Of a stretch of 43,926 nt of DNA, positions 15,800 through 24,545 are shown one piece after another. The notes under the pieces are model-generated. The model worked only from the letters and a program-made list of their open reading frames with translations, was not told the DNA's origin and searched no databases. This DNA comes from Anaerolineae bacterium (GTDB lineage: Bacteria > Chloroflexota > Anaerolineae > JAAYZQ01): positions 1 to 43,926 of the forward strand of contig JAMJFU010000006.1 of assembly GCA_023544525.1 (NCBI GenBank), in the 5' to 3' direction. The position numbers and the translations under genes were made by a program. The number at the start of each line of letters is the position of its first letter. Position 1 is the first letter of the stretch.

Positions 15800-17056
15800 A
15801 TGGGGATGAGTGAGCTGGAGTTGCCCTATGGGCACGGGGTAGTGCAGGTGCGTGTGCCGGATGCCCACCTGAAGGGCGTGCTGCTGCCCAGGCAAAACAG
15901 CGAGCCCGCGGACGAGGCGGTGCTGCTGCGCGCGGCGCTGGCCCAGCCCATCGGCACGGCACGACTGCGGGAGATGGTGCGGTCGGGGCAGCAGGTAGAC
16001 ATCGTCACCAGTGACCTGACGCGGCCCTGCCCCTCCGAGCGGCTGCTGCCGCTGGTGCTCGACGAGCTGGCCGCCGGCGGCGTGCGCGACGAGGAGGTGA
16101 TGGTTGTCCTGGCCCGGGGCCTGCACCGGCCCATGACCGCCGGCGAGGTGGAAACCGCCGTCGGCGCCGAGGTCTATCGCCGGCTGCGCATTGTCAATCA
16201 TGACCCGGCCGACTGTGTGCGCCTGGGGGTCACCTCGGCCGGCACACCGGTTGAGATATTCCGCCCCCTGGTTGAGGCCGATTTCCGCATCTGCCTGGGC
16301 AACCTGGAGCTGCACTACTTTGCCGGCTACTCGGGGGGGGCCAAGGCGGTGCTGCCCGGCTGCGCCTCGCGGGCGACGCTCAACGCCAACCACGCGCTGA
16401 TGGTCCGCCCCGAGGCGCGCGCCGGGCGACTGGCGGGCAACCCGGTCCGCGCCGACCTGGAAGAGGGCGCGGCGATGCTCGGCGTGGATTTTGTTCTCAA
16501 CGTGGTGATGGACGGGCACCGCCTCGCCGGCGCGGTGGCTGGCGACGTGACGGCCGCTCACCGGCGCGGCTGCGAGCTGGTGGCCGCGCGCGGCATCGTC
16601 GAGATCGAGCGGCCGGCCGACGTGGTGCTGGTCAGCGCCGGAGGCCATCCCAAAGACCTGAACCTCTACCAGGCGCAAAAGGCGCTGGACAACGCGGCCT
16701 ATGCCTTGCGCGACGGCGGCGTGCTCATTCTGGCCGCCGAGTGCCCCGAGGGGCTGGGCAATGCCACTTTCGAGGCATGGCTGACCGGCGCAACTCCCGA
16801 CGAGCTGCTGGCGCGCATCCAGCAAGAGTTTGTGTTGGGCGGGCACAAGGCCGCGGCGGTCGCGGCGGTGCTGCGGCGAGCGGCGGTCTACCTGGTCTCG
16901 GCCCTACCCGACGAGCTGGTGCGCCGCTGCGGGCTGACGCCCTTTGCCAACCTCGACGCGGCGCTGGCGGCGGCGCTGGACGAGTCAGGCCCCGGCGCCA
17001 GCCTGCTGGTGCTGCCCCAGGGGGGCTCTATCCTGCCGCAAATCACAGCCCATTGA
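15800..17056 (+). CDS. larA: LarA-family (nickel-dependent lactate racemase, DUF2088) protein
   Basis: A 418-residue LarA-family protein. Counterparts of the LarA catalytic residues are visible: GLHRP (H109), LELHYFAGYSGGAK with H172 and K182, the lysine that tethers the nickel-pincer cofactor in LarA, and NANHALMVRP (H198). LarA homologues racemise or epimerise 2-hydroxy acids by hydride transfer. Specificities vary, so lactate is only the default guess. Cofactor genes larB, larC and larE are not in the window. The start may be the ATG at 15800 or 15806. It is followed 8 nt later by an MFS transporter, which suggests that the transporter carries the substrate. Confidence 0.87.
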   Translation: MGMSELELPYGHGVVQVRVPDAHLKGVLLPRQNSEPADEAVLLRAALAQPIGTARLREMVRSGQQVDIVTSDLTRPCPSERLLPLVLDELAAGGVRDEEVMVVLARGLHRPMTAGEVETAVGAEVYRRLRIVNHDPADCVRLGVTSAGTPVEIFRPLVEADFRICLGNLELHYFAGYSGGAKAVLPGCASRATLNANHALMVRPEARAGRLAGNPVRADLEEGAAMLGVDFVLNVVMDGHRLAGAVAGDVTAAHRRGCELVAARGIVEIERPADVVLVSAGGHPKDLNLYQAQKALDNAAYALRDGGVLILAAECPEGLGNATFEAWLTGATPDELLARIQQEFVLGGHKAAAVAAVLRRAAVYLVSALPDELVRRCGLTPFANLDAALAAALDESGPGASLLVLPQGGSILPQITAH

Positions 17057-17064
17057 AACAAGAC

Positions 17065-18243
17065 ATGGAAGCCATGGATCAAACCCCTGAGTTGTCCTCG
17101 CGCCGCCGCCGGCTGCTAATCGGCCTGTACATCCCGGTCACGCTCCTATACTGGATCTCGCTATATCTCTACCTCCCTACCCTGCCGACCTACACCCAGA
17201 GCAAGACCGAAAGCCTGGCCATGGTGGGCACCATCCTGGCCCAGTACGGGCTGTGGCAGGTGGTCACCCGGCTGCCCATCGGCATCGCCGCCGACTGGCT
17301 GGGGCGGCGCAAGCCGCTTATCGTCATCGGCCTGCTGCTGTCGGGGGTGGGGGCCTATATCATGGGCACTGCCGGCGGGGCAGGTGAGCTGCTGGTGGGC
17401 CGGGCCATTACCGGCCTGGCGGCAGCCACCTGGGTGCCGCTGACGGTTATTTTCAGCAGCTTTTTCCCGGCTGGCGATGCCGTACGGGCCACCTCGCTGT
17501 TGACCGCGGTCGGCTCGGTAGGCCGGGTGATGTCGGCCGGCGTCACCGGCACGCTCAACAAGTGGGGCGGCTACTCGCTGGCTTTTTACCTGGCGGCGGG
17601 CGTGGCCGGCCTGGCGATCGTGGCCCTACTGCCAGCCCGGGAAACCGCCCACCCGCCCCGGCAGCCTTCGGCGCGGGACATTGGCCGCTTGATCACCCGG
17701 CGCGACGTGTTGCTGCCGGCCTTGCTGTCGGCGATCGGACAGTACGCCACCTGGGCCGTGCCTTTTGGTTTTCTACCCATCCTGGCCGACCGGCTGGGTG
17801 CCGACGACGTGATGCAGTCCATCCTGGTCAGCCTGCATATTGGCGTGATGACAGTAGGCAGCCTGGTGGCCGCAGCCCTGAGCAAACGTATAGGCGCTCG
17901 TCAACTGGTGTATGCCAGCTTTTTGATCCTGGCGGTGGGAATTGCCGCGGCAGCGGCCGCGCCCTCGCTGCCGCTGGTGTTTGTTGCCCAGTTCCTTATC
18001 GGGGTCGCCATTGGCATCAGCTACCCGGTACTTATGGGCATGAGCATCCGCAACGTGGACAATGCCGAACGCACCACGGCGATGGGGCTGCACCAGGCGG
18101 TCTATGCTGTTGGTATGTTCGCCGGGCCGTGGCTGAGTGGCATCCTGGCCGATGGGATTGGTCTGCGGCCCATGCTGGGCGTAACGGCCCTGGGCTGCCT
18201 GATCCTGGGCCTGGCCCCCATGCGGTTGGTGCCACGCCGGTAG
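17065..18243 (+). CDS. Major facilitator superfamily transporter
   Basis: A 392-residue inner-membrane protein with about 12 hydrophobic helices. The MFS loop 2-3 motif is recognisable as GIAADWLGRRKPL (near residue 75), and a related LSKRIGARQL sits in the second half, as in a duplicated six-helix unit. The N-terminus MEAMDQTPELSSRRRRLL is short and basic (cytoplasmic). ATG 17065 and ATG 17074 are both in frame; the much longer upstream frame is a shadow of LarA. It is the last gene of the E1-LarA operon. Solute unknown; a hydroxy or keto acid is the simplest guess from context. Confidence 0.9.
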   Translation: MEAMDQTPELSSRRRRLLIGLYIPVTLLYWISLYLYLPTLPTYTQSKTESLAMVGTILAQYGLWQVVTRLPIGIAADWLGRRKPLIVIGLLLSGVGAYIMGTAGGAGELLVGRAITGLAAATWVPLTVIFSSFFPAGDAVRATSLLTAVGSVGRVMSAGVTGTLNKWGGYSLAFYLAAGVAGLAIVALLPARETAHPPRQPSARDIGRLITRRDVLLPALLSAIGQYATWAVPFGFLPILADRLGADDVMQSILVSLHIGVMTVGSLVAAALSKRIGARQLVYASFLILAVGIAAAAAAPSLPLVFVAQFLIGVAIGISYPVLMGMSIRNVDNAERTTAMGLHQAVYAVGMFAGPWLSGILADGIGLRPMLGVTALGCLILGLAPMRLVPRR

Positions 18244-18277
18244 TAGACGTTCTCCCTCCGCCCCGGGTAGACAATCT

Positions 18278-18348
18278 CCCTCGCCCCGGGGGCGAGGGCC
18301 GGGGTGAGGGGGAAATTGGCTACAGTGCCACTTCTTCCCCCTCACCCC
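18278..18348. terminator. Bidirectional terminator-like hairpins between MFS and UlaG-like genes
   Basis: Two nested palindromes lie in the convergent gap. CCCTCGCCCC/GGGGGCGAGGG spans 18278-18298, and a perfect 14-bp inverted repeat, GGGGTGAGGGGGAA (18301-18314) with TTCCCCCTCACCCC (18335-18348), encloses a 20-nt loop. The second reads the same from both sides and is flanked by A/T on each side of the loop. It also resembles dispersed GC-rich intergenic repeats. Confidence 0.7.
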
Positions 18349-18371
18349 ACCCTTTCCAGGGAAGAGGAGCA

Positions 18372-19451
18372 CTACCAGGCGTCGGGGCCGTACTCGACGC
18401 TCTTTTTCCAGTTCATCCGCTCACGCCAGTCGGGATAGACGTAGCGCCCCATGTCCATATCGGTGGGGTGCTCGTAACGGGCGCCGGGGTAGAGCGTCAC
18501 CGTCCGCAGGTCGATGCCCTTCTCCTTGGCTTTGTTGTTGACGATGTACTCCAGGTACTCGGGGTCCTCGTAGCAGTTGGCCCAGTTGTCGTGATGCATG
18601 GGGATGACGACCTTGGCATTCAGGGCCTCACTGATGCGCCACAGGTCCCAGGGCGACATCTTGTCTGTGTAGCCAGGGGCGTTGTTGCCCATGTTCATGG
18701 TGCAGACGTCGATCTTGTACTTCTCGCCGACCATACGGTAGCCGTTGTGGTAGAGCGTGTCGCCCAGGAAGGCCACGTTGCCGCCCTCGGTGTTAAAGAT
18801 AAAGCTGACGGCGACCTCCTCAAAGGGCGCCGGCGTGTCAAACCCGGTCTTGGTGGCGATGGTGTCAAAGTTGGGCGCAAAGTCTATGCGCATGTCCTCG
18901 ATCTCGACGTACTCGCCCACCTTGGCCACGATCATGCGCTCTTCCGGCACGCCCATGTTCTTCATCATGCGCCGTGCCGATTCCGGCGGGGCGATGAACT
19001 TGCAGTTGGTGGTCTGGAGGGCGGCACTGATCGTGTAGAAATCCATGTGGTCCTGGTGGTGGTGGGTGACACATACCGCATCCAGCCGCTCGAACTTCCA
19101 GGGGTCGATGACGTGGGGATTGAGCCGCATCCACCACAGCTTGTCGGCACCGCTGGTGCGACACACGCCACAGTAGGAATAGTCGGTAAAGATGCTGGGC
19201 CCGGCATAGAGATCGACGGTGAACACGGCGCCACCTCTGGACTTGAGCGCCCAAGACGGCCCGCCAAAGTACCACATGACGCCTGTCCCCGGCTTGACGT
19301 CAAAGTTCTCGATCTCGTAGTTGAGGAAGGTGCCCCACTCGGGGAAAACCTCCTCCAACCATATCTCGCGCGTCATCTCCCGCGGCAGCCCAATCGTGCC
19401 GCCATCCATGACGCCCATCTCGTCGTACTTGACTACCTTCTCGTCAGCCAT
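18372..19451 (-). CDS. MBL-fold metallohydrolase, UlaG (L-ascorbate-6-phosphate lactonase)-like
   Basis: A 359-residue metallo-beta-lactamase-fold protein close in length and layout to Escherichia coli UlaG (354 residues): TREIWLEEVFPEWGTFLN start, then VMWYFGGPSWALKSRGG, the metal motif THHHQDHMD (129-137), DTLYHN, and the C-terminal LNAKVVIPMHHD. UlaG hydrolyses L-ascorbate-6-phosphate to 3-keto-L-gulonate-6-phosphate. No other ula genes are present, so another sugar-acid lactone (phosphate) is likely. AAAGGA precedes the ATG at 19451. It is the last gene of the 12-gene minus operon, 96 nt after the dehydratase. Confidence 0.9.
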   Translation of the reverse strand: MADEKVVKYDEMGVMDGGTIGLPREMTREIWLEEVFPEWGTFLNYEIENFDVKPGTGVMWYFGGPSWALKSRGGAVFTVDLYAGPSIFTDYSYCGVCRTSGADKLWWMRLNPHVIDPWKFERLDAVCVTHHHQDHMDFYTISAALQTTNCKFIAPPESARRMMKNMGVPEERMIVAKVGEYVEIEDMRIDFAPNFDTIATKTGFDTPAPFEEVAVSFIFNTEGGNVAFLGDTLYHNGYRMVGEKYKIDVCTMNMGNNAPGYTDKMSPWDLWRISEALNAKVVIPMHHDNWANCYEDPEYLEYIVNNKAKEKGIDLRTVTLYPGARYEHPTDMDMGRYVYPDWRERMNWKKSVEYGPDAW

Positions 19452-19547
19452 GATATCCTTTCCTTTCCATAGGTTCTACTTGATACGTACACTGACAATA
19501 TGTACCAGCAGCTACGGCGAAAGCCGGTCAGGAGGATCCGCAGGTGA

Positions 19548-21215
19548 CTACCAGTCCTCCTTCAGGATCGCTCCCGTGCTGGCCGATGTTACCATGCGCG
19601 CATAGCGGGCCAGGTAACCATGCTTGACCCTGGGCTCAGGCGGAGCCCAGGCTGCGCGCCTCCGCACGAGTTCCTCTTCTGCCACGTCCAGGTTGAGGCT
19701 TCTGCCAGGGATATCGATCAGGATCGTGTCGCCTTCCTCGACCAGGGCCAGGGGACCTCCGTCTGCTGCCTCGGGCGAGATGTGGCCGATGGCCGCGCCC
19801 CGAGTCACCCCGGAAAACCGGCCATCGGTGATGAGGGCTACCGTATCACCCAGGCCGGTGCCCATGATGGCCGAAGTGGGTGCCAGCATCTCGCGCATGC
19901 CAGGCCCGCCCTTGGGCCCCTCATAGCGCACCACGACCACGTCACCCGGCTCGATCTGCCCGCCCAGGATGGCCGCCACGGCGTCTTCCTCGCCGTCGAA
20001 TACGCGCGCCCGGCCCCTCCGCTGGTGCATGGCCGGCGCCACGGCCACCTGCTTGACGACCGCGCCGTCGGGCGCCAGGTTGCCGGTCAGTATGGCGATG
20101 CCGCCCTGGAGGTGAACCGGCCGGTCAAAGGGACGGATCACCTCTTCGTCACGGATCCTGCTGTGTTGCAGGTTCTCAGCCAGCGTCTTGCCCGTCACGG
20201 TGAGCACGCCAGCGTCCACCAGATCCTGCTCGGCCAGGCGCTGGAGCACGCCTTGGACACCGCCAGCGCGATCCAGGTCGTCCAGGTGGTGGGGTCCGGC
20301 CGGGCTCATGTTGCAGAGGTGGGGCACGCGGTCGCTGATCTCCTGGAAGAGGGTTAGCGGTATCGGGATGCCCGCCTCGTGGGCAATGGCCGGCACGTGG
20401 AGGATGGTGTTGGTCGAACAGCCCAGGGCCATGTCCACGGCGATGGCGTTCAGGAATGCCTGGCGCGTGGCGATGCTGCGCGGGCGGATCTCATCCGCCA
20501 ACAGATCCATGACCTTCTGCCCCGCCTCCTTGGCCAGCCGGACCCGGGCGGCGCTGACCGCCGGGATGGTGCCATTGCCCGGCAGGGCCAGGCCCAGGGC
20601 TTCGGCCAGGCAGTTCATCGAGTTGGCGGTGAACATGCCGGCGCAGGATCCACAACCAGGGCAGCAGACCTCCTCGAGCTCGGCCATCTCCTCCTCGGTC
20701 ATGGTCCCCGCAGCAACCTGGCCCACACCTTCCCAGACGGTGGTGAGATCGGTCTCGCGGCCCTGCCAGTCGCCGGCCAGCATCGGTCCACCGCTCAGAA
20801 CCACGGCAGGGATGTCCAGCCGCAAGGCAGCCATCATCATCGCCGGCGTGATCTTGTCACAGTTTGTAACCAGCACCAGCGCGTCAAAGGGGTGGGCCGA
20901 GGCCATGATCTCGACCGAGTCGGCGATGTGCTCCCGGCTGGCGAGCACATAGCGCATGCCGTTGTGGCCCATGGTCAGCCCATCACAGATGCCGATGGCT
21001 GGAAAGACCACGGGCGTCCCGCCGACCATGGCCACACCTCTCACCACGGCATCCACCAGGCTATCCAGATGTACGTGCCCGGGGATGATCTGGTTGTAGG
21101 CGTTTGCTACGCCGACGATGGGCTGCTCGATCTCGCGGTGGGTGTAGCCCATAGAGTACAGGAGCGCTCGGTGTTGGGCCCTTTGCGGCCCCTTTTTCAT
21201 GGCATCGCTTCGCAT
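19548..21215 (-). CDS. ilvD: Dihydroxy-acid dehydratase (IlvD/Edd family)
   Basis: A 555-residue Fe-S dehydratase. The three cluster cysteines of IlvD/Edd enzymes are present: GICDGL (C77), TNCDKIT (C119) and [13 protein letters not shown] (C191). [14 protein letters not shown] and the C-terminal domain are complete. Length and motifs fit IlvD (branched-chain amino acid synthesis), but the location inside a sugar/hydroxy-acid operon with UlaG-like, aldolase and BKACE genes makes an aldonate dehydratase equally possible, as family members with that role look alike. GAGGAGGT precedes tandem ATGs at 21218 and 21215; I take the second for better spacing. Confidence 0.92.
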   Translation of the reverse strand: MRSDAMKKGPQRAQHRALLYSMGYTHREIEQPIVGVANAYNQIIPGHVHLDSLVDAVVRGVAMVGGTPVVFPAIGICDGLTMGHNGMRYVLASREHIADSVEIMASAHPFDALVLVTNCDKITPAMMMAALRLDIPAVVLSGGPMLAGDWQGRETDLTTVWEGVGQVAAGTMTEEEMAELEEVCCPGCGSCAGMFTANSMNCLAEALGLALPGNGTIPAVSAARVRLAKEAGQKVMDLLADEIRPRSIATRQAFLNAIAVDMALGCSTNTILHVPAIAHEAGIPIPLTLFQEISDRVPHLCNMSPAGPHHLDDLDRAGGVQGVLQRLAEQDLVDAGVLTVTGKTLAENLQHSRIRDEEVIRPFDRPVHLQGGIAILTGNLAPDGAVVKQVAVAPAMHQRRGRARVFDGEEDAVAAILGGQIEPGDVVVVRYEGPKGGPGMREMLAPTSAIMGTGLGDTVALITDGRFSGVTRGAAIGHISPEAADGGPLALVEEGDTILIDIPGRSLNLDVAEEELVRRRAAWAPPEPRVKHGYLARYARMVTSASTGAILKEDW

Positions 21216-21238
21216 CATACCTCCTCTTGCCGTCAAAG

Positions 21239-22132
21239 TTACTTGGATGAAGCCGTTCGATCGGCCCGCGCGGGCAGGCTCAGGATCTGGCGCGCCTCTT
21301 CTGGCGTGGCCGGCTCGCGGCCGGCCAGCCGTGCGATTTGCACTGCCCGCTCTACCTGGTCCCAGTTGCCCTTCGATTTGGTCTTGGTCAGTGGGTCGAC
21401 ATAGATATTGTCCTCCAGGCCGACACGGATATGCCCGCCAAAGATGGCGCTGGCCATGGCCACGGAGAAACAGAAGGGGCCCGCCCCAATACCCTGCCAG
21501 GTCGACCCGGGCGGTATCGCGTGGATGTAGCTGCTCATGATGTCGGCATTGAAACGCACGCCGCCCATGACGCCAAAGACGAAAGAAAAGTGTGGCGGCG
21601 GCACGAGAAAATCATAGTGCTCGTAGAAGAACAGCGCGTTGTGGACGTGAGACAGGGCAAAACATTCGATCTCGGGTTTGATGCCCTTGTCGTGCATCTG
21701 TGTGCCAAAGGCCAGCGTGGCCTCCAACGGATTATAGTAGGTCTTGTCGTGGATGATGGAGCCATCGCGGTGGTTAACGGTGCAAAAGTTCATGGTGCCT
21801 GGATTGATCGAGGCCAGTTCGGGATCGTGATAGACGATGGGCCGTTTCCGCTCTTCCAGCGTCGACTCCAGGCTCACGCCGGTGCTCAGATTTAGGAGCA
21901 GCGATGTGTTCTCGCGGATGCCTTGCACGACGTCAGACATGATGGCCGGCTCGGTGGTGGGCAAGCCCGTATCCGGATCGCGAAAGTGGACATGAACGAC
22001 CGCTGCCCCGGCCTCCTCCGCCCGGACCGCCTCGCGGACAAATTCCTCAGGCGTATAAGGCACGTTTGGATTATGCTCTTTCATAGTCACACTGCCAGAG
22101 AGTGCGGCAGTGATTACCGCTTTTTCTGCCAT
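21239..22132 (-). CDS. BKACE (DUF849) beta-keto acid cleavage enzyme
   Basis: A 297-residue TIM-barrel protein of the BKACE family, which condenses a beta-keto acid with acetyl-CoA and splits it to acetoacetate and a new acyl-CoA. The zinc ligands are visible in VVHVHFRDP (H47, H49), and the start is the typical [17 protein letters not shown] lies 6 nt before the ATG at 22132. The next gene upstream is a 3-hydroxyacyl-CoA-dehydrogenase-family protein. Such a pair oxidises a 3-hydroxy acid and then cleaves the keto acid in known pathways such as carnitine degradation. Substrate chain not determined. Confidence 0.92.
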   Translation of the reverse strand: MAEKAVITAALSGSVTMKEHNPNVPYTPEEFVREAVRAEEAGAAVVHVHFRDPDTGLPTTEPAIMSDVVQGIRENTSLLLNLSTGVSLESTLEERKRPIVYHDPELASINPGTMNFCTVNHRDGSIIHDKTYYNPLEATLAFGTQMHDKGIKPEIECFALSHVHNALFFYEHYDFLVPPPHFSFVFGVMGGVRFNADIMSSYIHAIPPGSTWQGIGAGPFCFSVAMASAIFGGHIRVGLEDNIYVDPLTKTKSKGNWDQVERAVQIARLAGREPATPEEARQILSLPARADRTASSK

Positions 22133-22142
22133 TCTCAACCTC

Positions 22143-22190
22143 CCTGCCTGCAAGGCATGCCCGCCGCAGGGGCATGGGCTGCCTGGCAGG
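22143..22190. repeat. Hairpin between the dehydrogenase and BKACE genes
   Basis: CCTGCC (22143-22148) with GGCAGG (22185-22190), and inside it CATGCCC (22156-22162) with GGGCATG (22170-22176). No U-run follows. Possibly an mRNA-stabilising or processing hairpin within the operon. Confidence 0.55.
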
Positions 22191-22205
22191 CGTGGAATCC
22201 AGGCT

Positions 22206-23162
22206 CTACAGGCTCTGGATCTCCCGGAGCAGTTTCAGTTGCCGGATGAAGTACAGATCCCGCTTGCGCAGGATCTCGTCCCGGTCGCAATCGGTATAAT
22301 CATAGAACCCTTCGCCGCTGCCAATACCGAGTTTTCCTTCCTCGATGAGCCGGTCAAAGAACTCGGGCGTTTTCTGCATGGTGCTCAGGGCCGGCAGCAG
22401 GTACTGGGCGACGCTGTGGAAGGTGGTCAGCCCGCCTAGATCGGCCGTCTCCAGCGGGCCGAGCCAGGGATAGCGAAAACCTACGCCGTTCTTGAGCGTC
22501 TTGTCTGCGTCCTGGGCACTGACGATGCCCTCGTTCACCAGGTGCAAGGCCTCGCGCAGCACGGCGAACTGCAGCCGGTTGCTGGCAAAGCCGGGCACGT
22601 CCTTTTGCACGACCACCGGCACCTTGCCCAGCTTCTCTGTGATGCGATAGATGACGTCTATCGTATTGTCCGAGGTCTGCTCGCCGCGTATCACCTCTAC
22701 GAGCGGCACGATCTCGGCAGGATTGGCCCAGTGCTGTCCGCCCACCCGCTCCGGATGCTCGCAAGCCGAGGCGATGGCCGTAATGCTGAGCCCCGAAGTA
22801 TTGGTGGCCAGGATCGTATCCGCAGGGCACAGGGCTTCCATGTCGCGAAATAGCTCCTGCTTCAGCTCTATCCTTTCCGGTGCAGCCTCCAGCACAAACT
22901 GGACGCCGTCCAGGGCCCGGGCCAGGTCCGAGGTCGTCGAGATGCGAGCCCGCGCTGCCTGGGCCTCTGCCTCGGGGATCAGCCCTTCCTCGACGAATAC
23001 GCGCTGGCTGTTGTCGATGCGGACCAGCGCCTGCTCCAATGAATCAGCTACGACGTCGTACAGGGTGACCTGATAGCCAGCCTGCGCGTAGCAGACGCCC
23101 ATGCCTGCCCCCATGGTTCCCGCACCGATCATCGTTACGTTGTGCACATCCTCAAATCTCAT
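22206..23162 (-). CDS. 3-Hydroxyacyl-CoA dehydrogenase family protein (hydroxy-acid dehydrogenase)
   Basis: A 318-residue protein with an N-terminal Rossmann fold (MIGAGTMGAGMG, residues 10-21), NTSGLSITAIA, the catalytic region GQHWANPAEIVPLVEV and a C-terminal 3HCDH domain (ADLGGLTTFHSV). The length is closer to the free-acid enzymes of the family (L-carnitine dehydrogenase, L-gulonate 3-dehydrogenase/lambda-crystallin, about 320 residues) than to the about 285-residue CoA-thioester enzymes. This fits its place next to BKACE: oxidation of a 3-hydroxy acid to a 3-keto acid. AGAGGGATC precedes the ATG at 23162. Confidence 0.9.
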   Translation of the reverse strand: MRFEDVHNVTMIGAGTMGAGMGVCYAQAGYQVTLYDVVADSLEQALVRIDNSQRVFVEEGLIPEAEAQAARARISTTSDLARALDGVQFVLEAAPERIELKQELFRDMEALCPADTILATNTSGLSITAIASACEHPERVGGQHWANPAEIVPLVEVIRGEQTSDNTIDVIYRITEKLGKVPVVVQKDVPGFASNRLQFAVLREALHLVNEGIVSAQDADKTLKNGVGFRYPWLGPLETADLGGLTTFHSVAQYLLPALSTMQKTPEFFDRLIEEGKLGIGSGEGFYDYTDCDRDEILRKRDLYFIRQLKLLREIQSL

Positions 23163-23221
23163 AGTACGATCCCTCTCACGGTCTATACACGAATTCCCAT
23201 CAAGATCCCCTGGCCCGAGTG

Positions 23222-24496
23222 CTAATCCCCCCAAACCTCCAATGCCTGCTGCAGCTCGGGATGCTGCTGCGCCATTTCGGCCAGCGGGAGCCCCGCTACA
23301 GCCGCGTCGATGGCCTGGCGCATGGCCCGCGCGCCAGCCGCCGCGCCGCCAGGATGCCCCTGGATGGCACCACCCACGGCCAGCATCACGTCAGGGCCTA
23401 TGTCGGCGATGATGCGCCTCGCGTTGGCGGGATGGATGCCGCCGCCGACACAGGGCAGGGTGGGGTTGAGGTCAAATAGGGGCATGCGGTGGAAATGGGC
23501 GATGCGCAGGTACTTTTCGCGGAGCAGGGGATAGCGGCTATAGATCGAGCCGAACATGGCCGTATCGGCCCCGGCTAGGCGACACAGTTTGCCCAGGAGC
23601 AGCGGTGAGCTGATGCCGGCCCGGGGATTCTCCGTCATCGACCCAGTCCCGGCATAGTGGCTCAGGATGGGCAGCTCGCACGCTGGGTCCTCGGCCACCG
23701 CCTGGACCACACCCAGCCCAGCGGTGACGGCGTTGACCATGACCATGTCCGCCCCCATTTCGCGGGCGCGCCGGGCATTCTCCACCACCTTTTCGGGCCG
23801 GTCGGTGATGTTGGGACAGTAGGCGGCCCTGTGGCCGGTCTCCTCGTAGACCTGCTGGGCAGCTCGCCGGTAGGCGGTTACCCGGTCGAGCATGGCACTG
23901 AACGACGTGCTGCCCAGGAGCTCGTCATCCTTGATAATGTCCACACCGCCGCGCGCCGATTCCGCGAAAAAGCGGGCGCCAACCTCAGGCCCAAAACCGG
24001 TGCAGGGCTTGATCATGTTCAGCAAAATGGGGCGCTCTGGAATGCCAAGGTGCTCCCGCAGGCCGGCGATGCCGAACTTGGGACCGCCAAAGCCGGCGAC
24101 GAAACTGGGCGACAGGGCCAGGTCCACCAGCTTGAGCTGGGTAGCGGTCGAGACGTCATTGCCCAGCAGCGTGGTGAACAGCATGGGAAACTGCGGGCCA
24201 AAGTTCGCCTCTGGGAAGGCGATCTGGATGAGAAAGGCACGATGCTCTGCGGGCAGATCGGTCTCCAGTTCGACGGGCGGTATATCGTAGATGGCCACGA
24301 TGCGGCCCATGTGGCGCTCCAGCATTTCCCGGGTGATGCCCGGCACCGGAACCCAGGTGCCCACGCTCTGACCCACGGCGAAGGAGGCGGCACGTGCCAC
24401 GATGTCAATGCCGGGATCGGTCTGCAGGTAATAGGTGGCGATGATATACCCCTGGCCGAATAGCTCCTCAGCGTAGGCGAAAACCAGGTCATTCAT
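23222..24496 (-). CDS. RuBisCO-like protein (RLP, form IV type)
   Basis: A 424-residue homologue of the RuBisCO large subunit. It has the first active-site lysine in NMIKPCTGFG (K163), the carbamylated-lysine and Mg motif GGVDIIKDDE (K189, D191, E192), and the phosphate-binding GGAIQGHPGGAAAGARA near the C-terminus. The canonical HRAMHA loop is HYAGTGS instead, and no photosynthetic context exists, so this is an RLP. Characterised RLPs act as enolases/isomerases in methionine salvage or as decarboxylases in apionate catabolism. No methionine-salvage gene is present, so a role in sugar-acid breakdown with the neighbouring lactonase, dehydratase and aldolase is more likely. Start: ATG at 24496. 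Confidence 0.92.
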   Translation of the reverse strand: MNDLVFAYAEELFGQGYIIATYYLQTDPGIDIVARAASFAVGQSVGTWVPVPGITREMLERHMGRIVAIYDIPPVELETDLPAEHRAFLIQIAFPEANFGPQFPMLFTTLLGNDVSTATQLKLVDLALSPSFVAGFGGPKFGIAGLREHLGIPERPILLNMIKPCTGFGPEVGARFFAESARGGVDIIKDDELLGSTSFSAMLDRVTAYRRAAQQVYEETGHRAAYCPNITDRPEKVVENARRAREMGADMVMVNAVTAGLGVVQAVAEDPACELPILSHYAGTGSMTENPRAGISSPLLLGKLCRLAGADTAMFGSIYSRYPLLREKYLRIAHFHRMPLFDLNPTLPCVGGGIHPANARRIIADIGPDVMLAVGGAIQGHPGGAAAGARAMRQAIDAAVAGLPLAEMAQQHPELQQALEVWGD

Positions 24497-24545
24497 GACT
24501 GCCGGCCTCCTGATAACAGGGGACTTGTCCCCAGTCTGCCTGGGA

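Noticed and set aside
15581-16846. 421-residue open frame on the minus strand
   Set aside because: Antisense to the LarA-family gene, which has full family motifs; this frame has none and no ribosome site.
17562-19472. 636-residue open frame on the plus strand
   Set aside because: It runs across the end of the MFS gene and antisense to the UlaG-like gene. It is Gly/Arg/Val-rich without motifs, typical of a shadow in GC-rich DNA.
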